Source: an uncultured Bacteroidales bacterium
GTDB taxonomy: Bacteria > Bacteroidota > Bacteroidia > Bacteroidales > UBA11471
Reading direction: 5' to 3'
Length of the DNA: 64,000 bases
Assembly (NCBI GenBank): GCA_947593515.1
Contig: CANQDQ010000002.1
Location: 1-64,000, forward strand
This document shows, one piece after another, positions 42,233 through 52,707 of this stretch. The notes beneath the pieces are model-generated. The model made no database searches. It was not told where the DNA came from and was given only the letters and a program-made list of their open reading frames with translations. The translations under genes were made by a program, and so were the position numbers. Within the stretch, counting starts at the first letter, position 1. Every line of letters begins with the position of its first letter.

Positions 42233-44422
42233 TCAGCGCACGAACAGCAGTTCGCGGTATTTGGGCAGCGTCCAGAGCCGGTCGTCCACCGAAAGTTCGA
42301 GCTTGTCGATGTGGTAACGTATTTCGTCGAGCTTGGGAGCGATGATGTCGTGGTAGGCGATAGCCTTTTCGCGTATGTCGGCGATGCGGTTCGCCACTTT
42401 CCGCGCCTCTACGAGTTCATCGACTTTGGCTTTGATGGCGATTTCCCGTTCGGCAATATCCTCGATGATTTCGAGATTCTTCGCCGAGAGGCGGGCAGCC
42501 TTTTCGGCGGGGAAGAGGTCGCGCATTTTATATACGTTGTCGATGAGGGTCGATTGGTAGGCGGTGGCGACGGGTATGATGTGGTTCATCACCAAGTCGC
42601 CCAGTACACGCGCTTCGATTTGTATTTTTTTCGTGTAAGTTTCCCACTTCACTTCGTTGCGGGCTTCCAACTCTTTGCGGTTCATGACGCCCATTTCCTC
42701 GAACATTTTTACCGAGCTTTCTTTGAGGTAGTTGTCGAAAATCAGGGGCACGCTCGTTTCGCAGTCGAGCCCGCGGCGGGCGGCTTCGGCTTTCCATTCG
42801 TCGCTGTAACCGTTGCCGTCGAAGTGTATCGGTTTGCACTCTTTGATGTAGCGGCGCAGCACGTGAAGTATGGCGATGTGCAGGTTCAACCCTTCGGCAG
42901 TCAGCGCATCGACATCTTTCTTGAATTGCGTCAGCTGGTGCGCCACAGCCGTATTGAGGGCAATCATGGCGGAAGCGCAGTTGGCTTCCGAACCGACGGC
43001 GCGGAATTCGAAGCGGTTGCCCGTGAAAGCGAAAGGCGACGTGCGGTTGCGGTCGGTGTTGTCGATAAGCAGCTCCGGTATTTGGGGAATATCGACCTTC
43101 ATGCCGTGCTTGCCGCTCAGCGCCGAAAAATCGTTGTCGTCGCTCTCCTCGATGTGGGCGAGCACGTTGGAGAGCTGCGTGCCGAGAAACGACGATATGA
43201 TGGCGGGAGGCGCCTCGTTCGCCCCCAGACGGTGGGCGTTGGTCGCACTCGAAATGGAGGCTTTGAGCAGTCCGTTGTGTTTATATACCGCCATCAGCGT
43301 ATTCACGACGAACGTGATGAATCGCAGGTTGTCGGTCGGTGTCTTGCCGGGAGCCATGAGCAAAATGCCGGTATCGGTGCCCAGCGACCAGTTGTTGTGT
43401 TTTCCCGAACCGTTTACCCCCTTGAACGGTTTTTCGTGCAGGAGCACGCGGAAACCGTGATTGCGCGCCAATTTGCGCATCAGCGACATGATGAGCAGGT
43501 TGTGGTCGTTGGCGAGATTGCACTCCTCATAAATGGGAGCCAGCTCGAATTGGTTGGGAGCTACCTCGTTGTGGCGTGTTTTTACGGGTATTCCCAATTT
43601 GAGCGCCTCGATTTCCAAATCTTTCATGAATGCCGCCACGCGGGTGGGTATCGCACCGAAGTAGTGGTCTTCGAGCTGCTGGTTTTTGGAACTTTCGTGC
43701 CCCATCAGCGTGCGACCCGTAAGCAGCAGGTCGGGACGGGCGGCGTAAAGACCTTCATCGACAAGGAAGTATTCCTGTTCCCAGCCGAGATAGGCGATGA
43801 CCTTTTTTACATCGGGATTGAAGTAGCGGCACACCTCGACAGCCGCCTTATCTACGGCGCGAAGGGCTTTCAGCAGCGGTGCCTTGTAATCGAGCGATTC
43901 GCCTGTATAGGCGATAAAAATCGTCGGTATGCACAACGTGTCATCGACGATGAATGCGGGCGACGACGGGTCCCATGCCGAATATCCGCGCGCCTCGAAT
44001 GTGTTGCGGATACCGCCGTTCGGAAAGCTCGACGCATCGGGTTCCTGCTGTACCAGCAGCTTTCCCGAAAACTCCTGTATCACGCCGCCGCGACCGTCGT
44101 GCTCGATAAAGGAGTCGTGCTTCTCCGCCGTGCCTTCGGTAAGCGGGGCGAACCAGTGCGTGTAGTGCGTCGCGCCCATTTCCACCGCCCATGTTTTCAT
44201 GCCTTCGGCTATGCGGTCTGCCATGGAGCGTTCCAGCGGCGCACCGTTGCAAATGGCATTCATCAAATGGGTGTAGGCTTCTGTCGGCAGATATTGCCGC
44301 ATTTTTTCCTGGTTGAATACATATTTTCCGAAATACTCCGACGGCAATTCCGACGGAACGGGTACATCGACGGGCTTTTTCTTGAAAGCCGCCTCTACGA
44401 CTCTGAATCGAAGTGTGGACAT
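42233..44422 (-). CDS. glnN: Glutamine synthetase type III
   Basis: A 729-residue GSIII, the long form characteristic of Bacteroidales and cyanobacteria. It makes glutamine from glutamate, ammonia and ATP. Motifs of the catalytic domain include HNEVAPNQFELAP and KHNNWSLGTDTG; an N-terminal GSIII-specific region precedes them and a helical C-terminal extension follows. Its product feeds the three glutamine-using enzymes encoded divergently downstream of 44579. Confidence 0.97.
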   Translation of the reverse strand: MSTLRFRVVEAAFKKKPVDVPVPSELPSEYFGKYVFNQEKMRQYLPTEAYTHLMNAICNGAPLERSMADRIAEGMKTWAVEMGATHYTHWFAPLTEGTAEKHDSFIEHDGRGGVIQEFSGKLLVQQEPDASSFPNGGIRNTFEARGYSAWDPSSPAFIVDDTLCIPTIFIAYTGESLDYKAPLLKALRAVDKAAVEVCRYFNPDVKKVIAYLGWEQEYFLVDEGLYAARPDLLLTGRTLMGHESSKNQQLEDHYFGAIPTRVAAFMKDLEIEALKLGIPVKTRHNEVAPNQFELAPIYEECNLANDHNLLIMSLMRKLARNHGFRVLLHEKPFKGVNGSGKHNNWSLGTDTGILLMAPGKTPTDNLRFITFVVNTLMAVYKHNGLLKASISSATNAHRLGANEAPPAIISSFLGTQLSNVLAHIEESDDNDFSALSGKHGMKVDIPQIPELLIDNTDRNRTSPFAFTGNRFEFRAVGSEANCASAMIALNTAVAHQLTQFKKDVDALTAEGLNLHIAILHVLRRYIKECKPIHFDGNGYSDEWKAEAARRGLDCETSVPLIFDNYLKESSVKMFEEMGVMNRKELEARNEVKWETYTKKIQIEARVLGDLVMNHIIPVATAYQSTLIDNVYKMRDLFPAEKAARLSAKNLEIIEDIAEREIAIKAKVDELVEARKVANRIADIREKAIAYHDIIAPKLDEIRYHIDKLELSVDDRLWTLPKYRELLFVR

Positions 44423-44466
44423 AATTAGGGCATTTAGGTAAAAAATAAAAACAGATTTCCGGGCGA

Positions 44467-44474
44467 CAAAGGTA
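44467..44474 (-). promoter_or_regulatory. -7 element of glnN
   Basis: TACCTTTG on the minus strand, 44 bp before the ATG, divergent from the glmS promoter with about 50 bp between the two -7 elements' outer ends. Confidence 0.6.
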
Positions 44475-44522
44475 TAAAAAATTTTTAACCGTTCTTTTGT
44501 TCATTTATTTTTTGAATAACTT

Positions 44523-44552
44523 TTGATGCTTGACAGAATATCGCTATCTTTG
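44523..44552 (+). promoter_or_regulatory. Promoter of the glmS-purF-carAB unit
   Basis: TTG (44523-44525), 19 nt, TATCTTTG (44545-44552), 26 bp before the glmS ATG. Confidence 0.8.
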
Positions 44553-44578
44553 CACAAATTTATAAATCTATAAAAATT

Positions 44579-46426
44579 ATGTGTGGAATAGTAGGATATA
44601 TAGGAAGCAAAGAGGCTTATCCTATACTTATCAAGGCACTCAAAAGATTGGAATACAGGGGATATGACAGTGCCGGAATTGCTTTGATAAATGATTCGAA
44701 TGAATTGAACATTTACAAAACGAAAGGAAAAGTAGCCGACCTCGAACACGCTGTCGAGGGCAAGAATGTAGCCGGACGCATCGGTATCGCCCACACGCGG
44801 TGGGCTACGCATGGCGAGCCCAATCAAATCAATGCGCACCCGCATTTCTCCGAATCCGGAAATTTGGCATTGATACACAACGGTATCATCGAAAATTATG
44901 CCACCATCAAGAAAAATTTGCAACAAGAGGGTTACACGTTCAAAAGCAGCACCGATACCGAAGTGCTCGTGCAACTCATCGAATATATACAACTGTCGCA
45001 CGACCTCGATTTGTTGAGTGCCGTGCAGCTTGCTTTGCATCAGGTCATCGGGGCGTATGCCATTGCCATTTTGGACAAACGCCACCCCGACACGATTATC
45101 GCTGCGCGGCAGAGCAGTCCGTTGGCGATAGGCGTCTGCGACGACGGCAGTTTCGTCCTTGCCTCCGACGCATCGCCCATCGTGGAGCATACCAACCGCA
45201 TCGTATATCTCGGCGACGGCGAAATAGCCCTTCTCAAAAAAGGTTCTCCGCTGCAAATCGTAACGCAGGACAATGTCGAAGTTACCCCGAAAATAAGCAC
45301 GACCACCCTCAATATCGGACAGCTCGAAAAAGGTGGATTTCCCCATTTCATGCTGAAAGAGATTTTCGAGCAAGCCGATTGCATCAGAGATTGTATGCGC
45401 GGACGCATCAATGTCGAGGGCAACACCGTTTCGCTTTCGGCAGTCATCGACCATAAGGAGCGTTTGTTGAACGCCCGCCGTTTCGTTATCGTGGCGTGCG
45501 GTACCTCGTGGCACGCCGCCCTCATCGGGAAACATCTTATCGAGCACTTCTTCCATTTACCGGTGGAAGTGGAGTATGCGTCGGAATTTCGCTATCGGAA
45601 TCCCGTCATCGACGACAAAGATGTCGTCATCGCCATTTCCCAGTCGGGTGAAACTGCCGATACGCTGGCAGCCGTCAAGGAAGCCAAAAAGAAAGGCGCT
45701 TTCGTGTATGGCATCTGCAACTCGATAGGTTCGTCGATAGCCCGTGCCACCGACACGGGTTCGTACATACACGTCGGTCCGGAGATAGGCGTGGCATCGA
45801 CGAAGGCATTTACGGGGCAGGTTACCGTGCTTACCCTTTTGGCGCTGGCGCTGGCAAAAGAGAAAAATTGCATATCGCCCGAAGAATTTACGGAGACGAT
45901 TCGCGAATTGAACGAGATTCCCGATAAGATGAAACGGGTCGTGGAGTTGAACGATACCATTGCGCAGTTCTCCAAAACATTTACCTACGCCCACAATTTC
46001 ATCTATCTGGGACGGGGCTACAACTTTCCGGTGGCGTTGGAAGGCGCTCTCAAACTGAAAGAAATTTCGTATATCCACGCCGAAGGTTATCCTGCCGCTG
46101 AAATGAAGCACGGACCCATCGCCCTTATCGATGCCGAAATGCCGGTGGTCGTCGTAGCTACTCACAATGCACAATATGAAAAGATAATCAGCAACATACA
46201 GGAAATAAAAGCGCGGCACGGCAAGGTCGTCGCTTTGGTGGACGAAGGCGATGTCGAGATAAAGAAAATCGCCGACTTCTGCATCGAGCTGCCGCATACG
46301 CTGCCTTGTCTTGAACCGCTGATTACCACCATACCGTTGCAGCTGCTCGCCTATCATGTGGCGGTAAGCAAGGGCAAGGACGTCGATCAGCCGCGAAACC
46401 TTGCCAAGTCGGTTACGGTGGAATAG
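44579..46426 (+). CDS. glmS: Glutamine-fructose-6-phosphate aminotransferase
   Basis: A 615-residue GlmS, the first step to UDP-GlcNAc. Cys2 in MCGIVGYIG is the glutaminase nucleophile. The isomerase half has CGTSWHAALIG and ISQSGETADTLAAV, and the C-terminus ends KSVTVE, the usual catalytic tail. No insertion or truncation. It opens a run with purF, carA and carB. Confidence 0.97.
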   Translation: MCGIVGYIGSKEAYPILIKALKRLEYRGYDSAGIALINDSNELNIYKTKGKVADLEHAVEGKNVAGRIGIAHTRWATHGEPNQINAHPHFSESGNLALIHNGIIENYATIKKNLQQEGYTFKSSTDTEVLVQLIEYIQLSHDLDLLSAVQLALHQVIGAYAIAILDKRHPDTIIAARQSSPLAIGVCDDGSFVLASDASPIVEHTNRIVYLGDGEIALLKKGSPLQIVTQDNVEVTPKISTTTLNIGQLEKGGFPHFMLKEIFEQADCIRDCMRGRINVEGNTVSLSAVIDHKERLLNARRFVIVACGTSWHAALIGKHLIEHFFHLPVEVEYASEFRYRNPVIDDKDVVIAISQSGETADTLAAVKEAKKKGAFVYGICNSIGSSIARATDTGSYIHVGPEIGVASTKAFTGQVTVLTLLALALAKEKNCISPEEFTETIRELNEIPDKMKRVVELNDTIAQFSKTFTYAHNFIYLGRGYNFPVALEGALKLKEISYIHAEGYPAAEMKHGPIALIDAEMPVVVVATHNAQYEKIISNIQEIKARHGKVVALVDEGDVEIKKIADFCIELPHTLPCLEPLITTIPLQLLAYHVAVSKGKDVDQPRNLAKSVTVE

Positions 46427-46462
46427 GGAAAAAAGAAAACTCAACAGGATATAGGTTACACG

Positions 46463-48352
46463 ATGGAACAATTGAAACACGAATGTGGAGTGGCGATGAT
46501 ACGGTTGCTCAAACCGCTTTCGTATTACAAGCAGAAATACGGCACGTGGCTGTACGGGCTCAACAAGCTCTACCTGCTGATGGAAAAACAGCACAATCGC
46601 GGGCAGGAGGGCGCCGGGCTTACCTGTGTCAAACTGCAATCGCAGCCGGGCGAAGAATATATGTTCCGCGAGCGCGCGTTGGGCACGGGTGCCATTACCG
46701 AAATATTCGGTGCAGTGCACCGGCATTTCGCATCGCTGCCGCCCGAGAAGCTGCATGATGCCGACTATGCCCAGCGTTATCTGCCTTTTGCCGGCGAACT
46801 TTATATGGGGCATCTGCGATACAGTACCACCGGAAAATCGGGACTGTCGTTCGTACACCCCGTATTGCGCCGCGACAACTGGCGCGCCAAAAATCTGAGT
46901 CTTTGCGGCAATTTCAACCTTACCAACGTCGATGAAATTTTTGCCGAAATCACCGGACAGGGACAGCACCCTCGTCAGTATGCCGACACCTATATCATGC
47001 TCGAACAATTGGGACATCGGCTCGACCGCGAAGCCGACCGCCTCTATACCAAGTTGAAAGCCGAAGGTTTCGACGGAAAAGCCCTGACCGAAGCCATAGA
47101 AGAACAAATCGACCTGTCGAACGTTTTGCGCAAAACCTCTCCGTCGTGGGACGGCGGTTACGTGATATGCGGCGTTACCGGCAGCGGCGAGATGTTTTCG
47201 ATTCGCGACCCGTGGGGGCTGCGCCCCGCCTTTTGGTATGCCGACGACGAAGTGGTGGTCGTGGCTTCCGAGCGTCCCGTCATACAGACGGCATTCAATC
47301 TCGCTGTCGATGACATTCGCGAGTTGCAGCCCGGTGAGGCGCTTTTCATTAACAAGCGGGGCAAGTATCGTACCGAAACGATTAATGCTCCCCGTGAAAG
47401 AAAAGCCTGTTCGTTCGAGCGCATCTATTTTTCACGGGGTAGCGACCGCGACATTTATCAGGAGCGCAAACAGTTGGGAAAAAATTTGGTGAGACCGTTG
47501 CTCAAAGCCGTCGATAACGATATTGAGCACACGGTCTTTTCTTTCATTCCGAATACGGCGGAAGTCGCTTTCTTCGGTATGCAGGAGGGGTTTGAAGAAT
47601 ACTTGAACCGGCTGAAAACCGATTACATACTCTCGCACGAAGGAAACGTGTCGCGCGAAGCGCTGGAACATATCCTCTCCATGCGCGTGCGTTCCGAAAA
47701 AGTGGTCATCAAGGACATCAAACTGCGGACGTTCATTGCCGAAGGCAACACGCGCGACGACCTTGCCGCACACGTTTACGACATCACCTACGGCAGCCTT
47801 GTGCCCTACGTCGATAATCTGGTCGTCATCGACGACAGCATCGTGCGGGGCACGACGCTGCGGCAGAGCATCATCGGCATACTCGACCGCCTGCACCCGA
47901 AAAAAATCGTCATCGTCTCGTCGTCGCCCCAAGTGCGCTATCCCGATTATTATGGCATCGACATGGCGCGCATGGACGAATTTATCGCTTTCAAAGCCGC
48001 CATCGCCCTTTTGCAGGAGAGCGGCAGGGAGGAGCTTATCATCGATACCTACCGCCGTGCGGTGGCGCAGCGCAGCCTGCCCAAAAGCGAGATGGTGAAT
48101 TGGGTGAAAAAAATATACGAGCCTTTCACCGACGAAGAAATATCGGCGAAAATCGCCGCGCTGCTCACGCCTGCCGGAACGCAGGCAGAAGTGCAAATCG
48201 TCTATCAGACGCAGGAGGGATTGCGGGCGGCGTGTCCCGACCACACGGGCGACTGGTACTTTTCGGGCGACTATCCCACCGTCGGCGGTACCATGCTCGT
48301 GAACGAAGCCTACATACATTATATAGAAAAAGAAATATTACATAAAAACTGA
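46463..48352 (+). CDS. purF: Amidophosphoribosyltransferase (long PurF-like)
   Basis: A 629-residue enzyme of the PurF family, more than 100 residues longer than usual. The N-terminal HECGVAMIRLL presents Cys8, which would become the nucleophile after removal of a seven-residue propeptide. The phosphoribosyl half has the PRPP motif VVIDDSIVRGTTLRQS. Extra sequence is spread through the glutaminase domain (around 40-150) and the C-terminus. It should transfer glutamine nitrogen to PRPP in purine synthesis, but the divergence leaves room for a specialised role. Confidence 0.85.
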   Translation: MEQLKHECGVAMIRLLKPLSYYKQKYGTWLYGLNKLYLLMEKQHNRGQEGAGLTCVKLQSQPGEEYMFRERALGTGAITEIFGAVHRHFASLPPEKLHDADYAQRYLPFAGELYMGHLRYSTTGKSGLSFVHPVLRRDNWRAKNLSLCGNFNLTNVDEIFAEITGQGQHPRQYADTYIMLEQLGHRLDREADRLYTKLKAEGFDGKALTEAIEEQIDLSNVLRKTSPSWDGGYVICGVTGSGEMFSIRDPWGLRPAFWYADDEVVVVASERPVIQTAFNLAVDDIRELQPGEALFINKRGKYRTETINAPRERKACSFERIYFSRGSDRDIYQERKQLGKNLVRPLLKAVDNDIEHTVFSFIPNTAEVAFFGMQEGFEEYLNRLKTDYILSHEGNVSREALEHILSMRVRSEKVVIKDIKLRTFIAEGNTRDDLAAHVYDITYGSLVPYVDNLVVIDDSIVRGTTLRQSIIGILDRLHPKKIVIVSSSPQVRYPDYYGIDMARMDEFIAFKAAIALLQESGREELIIDTYRRAVAQRSLPKSEMVNWVKKIYEPFTDEEISAKIAALLTPAGTQAEVQIVYQTQEGLRAACPDHTGDWYFSGDYPTVGGTMLVNEAYIHYIEKEILHKN

Positions 48353-48361
48353 GTGCATACC

Positions 48362-49435
48362 ATGCAAGCAAGAAAAGAAGTTGTATTGATTCTCGACGAC
48401 GGCAGCCGCTTTCGCGGATATTCGTTCGGCTACGACAAAGCCGTAGCGGGCGAAGTGGTTTTCAACACTGCCATGACGGGTTATCCGGAGAGTTTGACCG
48501 ACCCTTCGTATGCCGGTCAGTTGATGGTGCTTACCTATCCGTTGGTCGGCAATTACGGAGTGCCTCGTCAGACTTTCGAGCCGGACGGCATATCGACCTT
48601 TTTGGAGTCGGAAAAGATTCATGCCGAAGCGATTATCGTGTCGGACTATTCCGAGAGTTTCAGTCATTGGAACGCAGTGGAGAGTCTTGCCGACTGGTTG
48701 AAGCGCGAAAAAATCGCCGGCATCACCGGCATCGACACGCGCGCGTTGACCAAGCTGCTGCGCGAAAAAGGAAGCATGAAAGGCAAAATCGTTTTTGAAG
48801 ACGAGAACGAAATCGACTTCATCGACCCCAACCTCATCAATCAGGTCGCCCGCGTGAGCTGCAAGGAAGTCATCACCTACGGCAGCGGCAAAAAGCGCGT
48901 CGTGCTTGTCGATTGCGGCGTGAAGCACAACATCATTCGCTGCCTGTTGAAACGCGACGTTACCCTTATCCGCGTGCCGTGGGATTACGACTTCAATACG
49001 ATAGACTACGACGGGCTGTTCATTTCCAACGGTCCGGGCGACCCCGATATGTGCGAAACCACCGTATCGCACATACGCACCGCCATGAAGACGGGGAAAC
49101 CTATATTCGGCATTTGTATGGGCAACCAACTTTTGGCGAAAGCCGGCGGCGCGAAAATTTTCAAACTGAAATACGGACATCGCAGCCACAACCAACCGGT
49201 GCGCATGGTGGGTACGAACAAATGTTTCATCACCTCCCAGAATCACGGTTTTGCTGTGGATAACAACACGCTCGGCGACGATTGGGAGCCGCTTTTCCTG
49301 AACATGAACGATGGCACCAACGAAGGCATACGCCACAAAACGCTGCCCTTCTTTTCGGCGCAATTCCACCCCGAAGCCGCCAGCGGACCCACCGACACCG
49401 AATTTTTATTCGACACGTTTATTGACAAGATTTAA
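48362..49435 (+). CDS. carA: Carbamoyl-phosphate synthase small subunit
   Basis: A 357-residue CarA that hydrolyses glutamine for carbamoyl phosphate. The class I glutaminase triad is visible: Cys in GICMGNQLLAKAGG, with His and Glu in FHPEAASGP. The N-terminal domain has VFNTAMTGYPESLTDPSY. An in-frame GTG three codons earlier is less likely than ATG 48362. It starts nine bp after purF and lies 12 bp before carB. Confidence 0.97.
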   Translation: MQARKEVVLILDDGSRFRGYSFGYDKAVAGEVVFNTAMTGYPESLTDPSYAGQLMVLTYPLVGNYGVPRQTFEPDGISTFLESEKIHAEAIIVSDYSESFSHWNAVESLADWLKREKIAGITGIDTRALTKLLREKGSMKGKIVFEDENEIDFIDPNLINQVARVSCKEVITYGSGKKRVVLVDCGVKHNIIRCLLKRDVTLIRVPWDYDFNTIDYDGLFISNGPGDPDMCETTVSHIRTAMKTGKPIFGICMGNQLLAKAGGAKIFKLKYGHRSHNQPVRMVGTNKCFITSQNHGFAVDNNTLGDDWEPLFLNMNDGTNEGIRHKTLPFFSAQFHPEAASGPTDTEFLFDTFIDKI

Positions 49436-49447
49436 GCCTGCATATTT

Positions 49448-52400
49448 ATGGATACGACAATAAAGAAAGTTTTGCTGTTAGGCTCCGGAGCTTTGAAAAT
49501 AGGCGAAGCCGGAGAATTTGACTACTCGGGTTCGCAAGCCTTGAAAGCCTTGCGCGAGGAGGGGATAGAGACCATTCTCATCAACCCGAACATCGCCACC
49601 GTGCAGACTTCGGAAGGCGTTGCCGACCATATCTACTTCCTGCCCGTTACTCCCTTTTTCGTGGAAAAAGTCATCGCCAAAGAGCGTCCGCAAGGCATCT
49701 TGCTCTCGTTCGGCGGGCAGACGGCGCTCAACTGCGGCGTCGCCCTCTACCGCGAAGGCATACTCGAAAAGTACGGCGTGCAGGTGTTGGGCACTCCCGT
49801 GCAGGCAATCATGGACACCGAAGACCGCGAGCTTTTTGTCAAAAAGCTCGACGAGATACATATCAAAACCATCAAGAGCGAAGCGGTGGAGAATATCGCC
49901 GATGCCCGTGCGGCAGCCCTTCGGTTGGGCTATCCCGTCATCATTCGCGCCGCCTACGCTTTGGGCGGACTCGGCAGCGGATTCTGCGACAACGAGGAGG
50001 AACTCGACAAACTCGTGGAAAAAGCCTTCTCTTTCTCGCCGCAGGTGCTGGTGGAAAAGTCGCTGAAAGGCTGGAAGGAAATCGAGTACGAAGTGGTGCG
50101 CGACCGGTACGACAACTGTATCACCGTGTGCAACATGGAGAATTTCGACCCGCTGGGCATTCACACGGGCGAGAGCATCGTTATCGCTCCGTCGCAGACG
50201 CTTACCAACAGCGAATACCACAAACTGCGCGAATTGGCGATACGCATTATTCGCCACATCGGCATCGTGGGCGAGTGCAACGTGCAATACGCTTTCGACC
50301 CCGAATCCGAAGACTACCGCGTCATCGAAGTCAATGCCCGCCTGAGCCGCTCGTCGGCGCTGGCATCGAAAGCCACCGGCTATCCGCTGGCATTCGTGGC
50401 AGCCAAATTGGGATTGGGTTACGGACTTTTCGAGTTGAAAAACTCGGTTACGCAGACCACTTCGGCATTTTTCGAGCCGGCGCTCGATTACGTCGTTTGC
50501 AAAATCCCGCGCTGGGACTTGGGCAAATTTCACGGCGTTTCCCGCGAATTGGGCAGCAGCATGAAGTCGGTGGGCGAAGTCATGGCGATAGGTCGCACCT
50601 TCGAGGAGGCGATGCAGAAAGGCTTGCGCATGATAGGACAGGGTATGCACGGTTTTGTCGAGAACAAGGAACTTGTCATCGACGACATCGACAAAGCCCT
50701 GCGCGAACCGACCGACAAGCGCGTGTTTGTCATCAGCAAAGCGATGCGGGCGGGTTACACCGTTGATCAGATACACGACTTGACGCGCATCGACCGTTGG
50801 TTTCTCGAAAAGCTGCACAACATTGTGCGCACTGCCGACGAACTCGAAACTTACAATCAGCTCGAAGCCCTTCCGCTCGACCTGCTTATACGTGCCAAAC
50901 GCGAAGGCTTCTCCGATTTCCAGATAGCCCGCGCCGTACTTAAAGGCGGCGATATGGACGCCAACATTCTGCGTGTGCGCATGTTCCGCAAGAGCCACGG
51001 CGTGGTGCCCGTCGTCAAACAAATCGACACGCTGGCTGCCGAATATCCGGCACAAACCAACTACCTCTACCTGACCTATTGCGGCACCGAACACGATATT
51101 CACTATCTCGGCGACCGCCGCTCGGTCGTGGTACTCGGTTCGGGAGCTTACCGCATAGGCAGTTCGGTGGAATTTGACTGGTGCGGCGTCAATGCCCTCA
51201 ACACCATTCGCAAAGAGGGGTATCGCAGCGTCATGATAAATTACAACCCCGAAACCGTATCGACCGACTACGATATGTGCGACCGCCTCTATTTCGACGA
51301 ATTGACATTCGAGCGCGTTCTCGATATTCTCGACCTCGAAAATCCGCACGGCGTCATCGTATCGACCGGCGGACAGATACCTAACAACCTCGCGCTGAAA
51401 CTTGCCGACCAAGGCGTGAATATTCTCGGAACGTCGGCTGCCAGCATCGACAACGCCGAAGACCGCAACAAATTTTCCGCCATGTGCGACCGCGTGGGCA
51501 TCGACCAGCCGGCATGGCGCGAACTGACTTCGATGGACGACATCGACGAGTTTATCGCGGAGGTGGGATTCCCCGTACTCGTGCGTCCCTCTTACGTACT
51601 GTCAGGCGCGGCGATGAACGTCTGCTCCAACCACGACGAGCTGGTGCGATTTCTCGAACTGGCGGCGAACGTGTCGAAGAAACACCCCGTTGTCGTGTCG
51701 CAATTCATCGAACACGCCAAGGAGGTGGAGATGGACGCCGTTGCCGAAAAGGGCGAAATCATCGCTTACGCCATATCCGAACACATCGAATTTGCCGGCG
51801 TACACTCCGGCGATGCCACCATACAGTTCCCGCCGCAAAAACTCTACATGGAAACGATACGGCGGGTAAAACGTATCTCGAAACTCATCGCCAAGGAGCT
51901 GAACATTTCAGGACCTTTCAATATTCAGTTCCTCGCCAAAGAGAATGCGATAAAAGTCATCGAATGCAATTTGCGGGCGTCGCGCAGTTTCCCGTTCATA
52001 AGCAAGGTGCTGAAAATCAATTTTATCGAATTGGCTACGCGCATCATGTTGGGACTTCCGGTGGAGAAGCCGCACCACACGCTTTTCGACATCGACTACG
52101 TGGGTATCAAGGCGTCGCAATTCTCCTTCTCCCGTCTGCAAAAAGCCGACCCCGTGCTGGGCGTCGATATGGTATCGACGGGCGAAGTCGGCTGTCTGGG
52201 AAACGATACCGATTGCGCCATATTGAAATCGATGATTTCGGTGGGACAGCGCATACCCGACAAGTCGAAAGGCATACTGCTCTCGACCGGTACCGCCAAG
52301 CAGAAAATCGATATGCTGCCTGCCGCCGAGCAGCTTTACCGCAAAGGCTACAAGCTCTACGCCACCGGCGGCACGCACAAGATGCTCGAAAGCAACGGCA

Positions 52401-52666
52401 TACCCTCGACCCGCGTGGCATGGCCCGACGAGTCGGACGCCCCGCAGGCGCTCGACTTGCTCCACCGCAAAGAGATAGACCTCGTGGTGAACATTCCCAA
52501 AAACCTCTCGGCGGACGAGCTCGACAACGGCTACAAAATACGCCGTGCGGCTATCGACCTGAATATTCCGCTGATTACCAACTCGCGTCTGGCATCGGCG
52601 TTCATCAACGCTTTCTGCCAAATCGACCTCGACACGCTCGAAATCAAGTCTTGGGAAGAATATTGA
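49448..52666 (+). CDS. carB: Carbamoyl-phosphate synthase large subunit
   Basis: A 1072-residue CarB with two homologous ATP-grasp halves (about 1-400 and 550-935), an oligomerisation region, and a C-terminal MGS-like allosteric domain (STGTAKQKIDMLPA and YATGGTHKMLE). GSGALKIGEAGEFDYSGSQA and VLGSGAYRIGSSVEFDW begin the two halves. It uses CarA-derived ammonia to make carbamoyl phosphate for arginine and pyrimidines. Confidence 0.97.
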   Translation: MDTTIKKVLLLGSGALKIGEAGEFDYSGSQALKALREEGIETILINPNIATVQTSEGVADHIYFLPVTPFFVEKVIAKERPQGILLSFGGQTALNCGVALYREGILEKYGVQVLGTPVQAIMDTEDRELFVKKLDEIHIKTIKSEAVENIADARAAALRLGYPVIIRAAYALGGLGSGFCDNEEELDKLVEKAFSFSPQVLVEKSLKGWKEIEYEVVRDRYDNCITVCNMENFDPLGIHTGESIVIAPSQTLTNSEYHKLRELAIRIIRHIGIVGECNVQYAFDPESEDYRVIEVNARLSRSSALASKATGYPLAFVAAKLGLGYGLFELKNSVTQTTSAFFEPALDYVVCKIPRWDLGKFHGVSRELGSSMKSVGEVMAIGRTFEEAMQKGLRMIGQGMHGFVENKELVIDDIDKALREPTDKRVFVISKAMRAGYTVDQIHDLTRIDRWFLEKLHNIVRTADELETYNQLEALPLDLLIRAKREGFSDFQIARAVLKGGDMDANILRVRMFRKSHGVVPVVKQIDTLAAEYPAQTNYLYLTYCGTEHDIHYLGDRRSVVVLGSGAYRIGSSVEFDWCGVNALNTIRKEGYRSVMINYNPETVSTDYDMCDRLYFDELTFERVLDILDLENPHGVIVSTGGQIPNNLALKLADQGVNILGTSAASIDNAEDRNKFSAMCDRVGIDQPAWRELTSMDDIDEFIAEVGFPVLVRPSYVLSGAAMNVCSNHDELVRFLELAANVSKKHPVVVSQFIEHAKEVEMDAVAEKGEIIAYAISEHIEFAGVHSGDATIQFPPQKLYMETIRRVKRISKLIAKELNISGPFNIQFLAKENAIKVIECNLRASRSFPFISKVLKINFIELATRIMLGLPVEKPHHTLFDIDYVGIKASQFSFSRLQKADPVLGVDMVSTGEVGCLGNDTDCAILKSMISVGQRIPDKSKGILLSTGTAKQKIDMLPAAEQLYRKGYKLYATGGTHKMLESNGIPSTRVAWPDESDAPQALDLLHRKEIDLVVNIPKNLSADELDNGYKIRRAAIDLNIPLITNSRLASAFINAFCQIDLDTLEIKSWEEY

Positions 52667-52707
52667 AATAACTTTTTTACAGCTGTTTATACGAAGAAAG
52701 AGAACTT

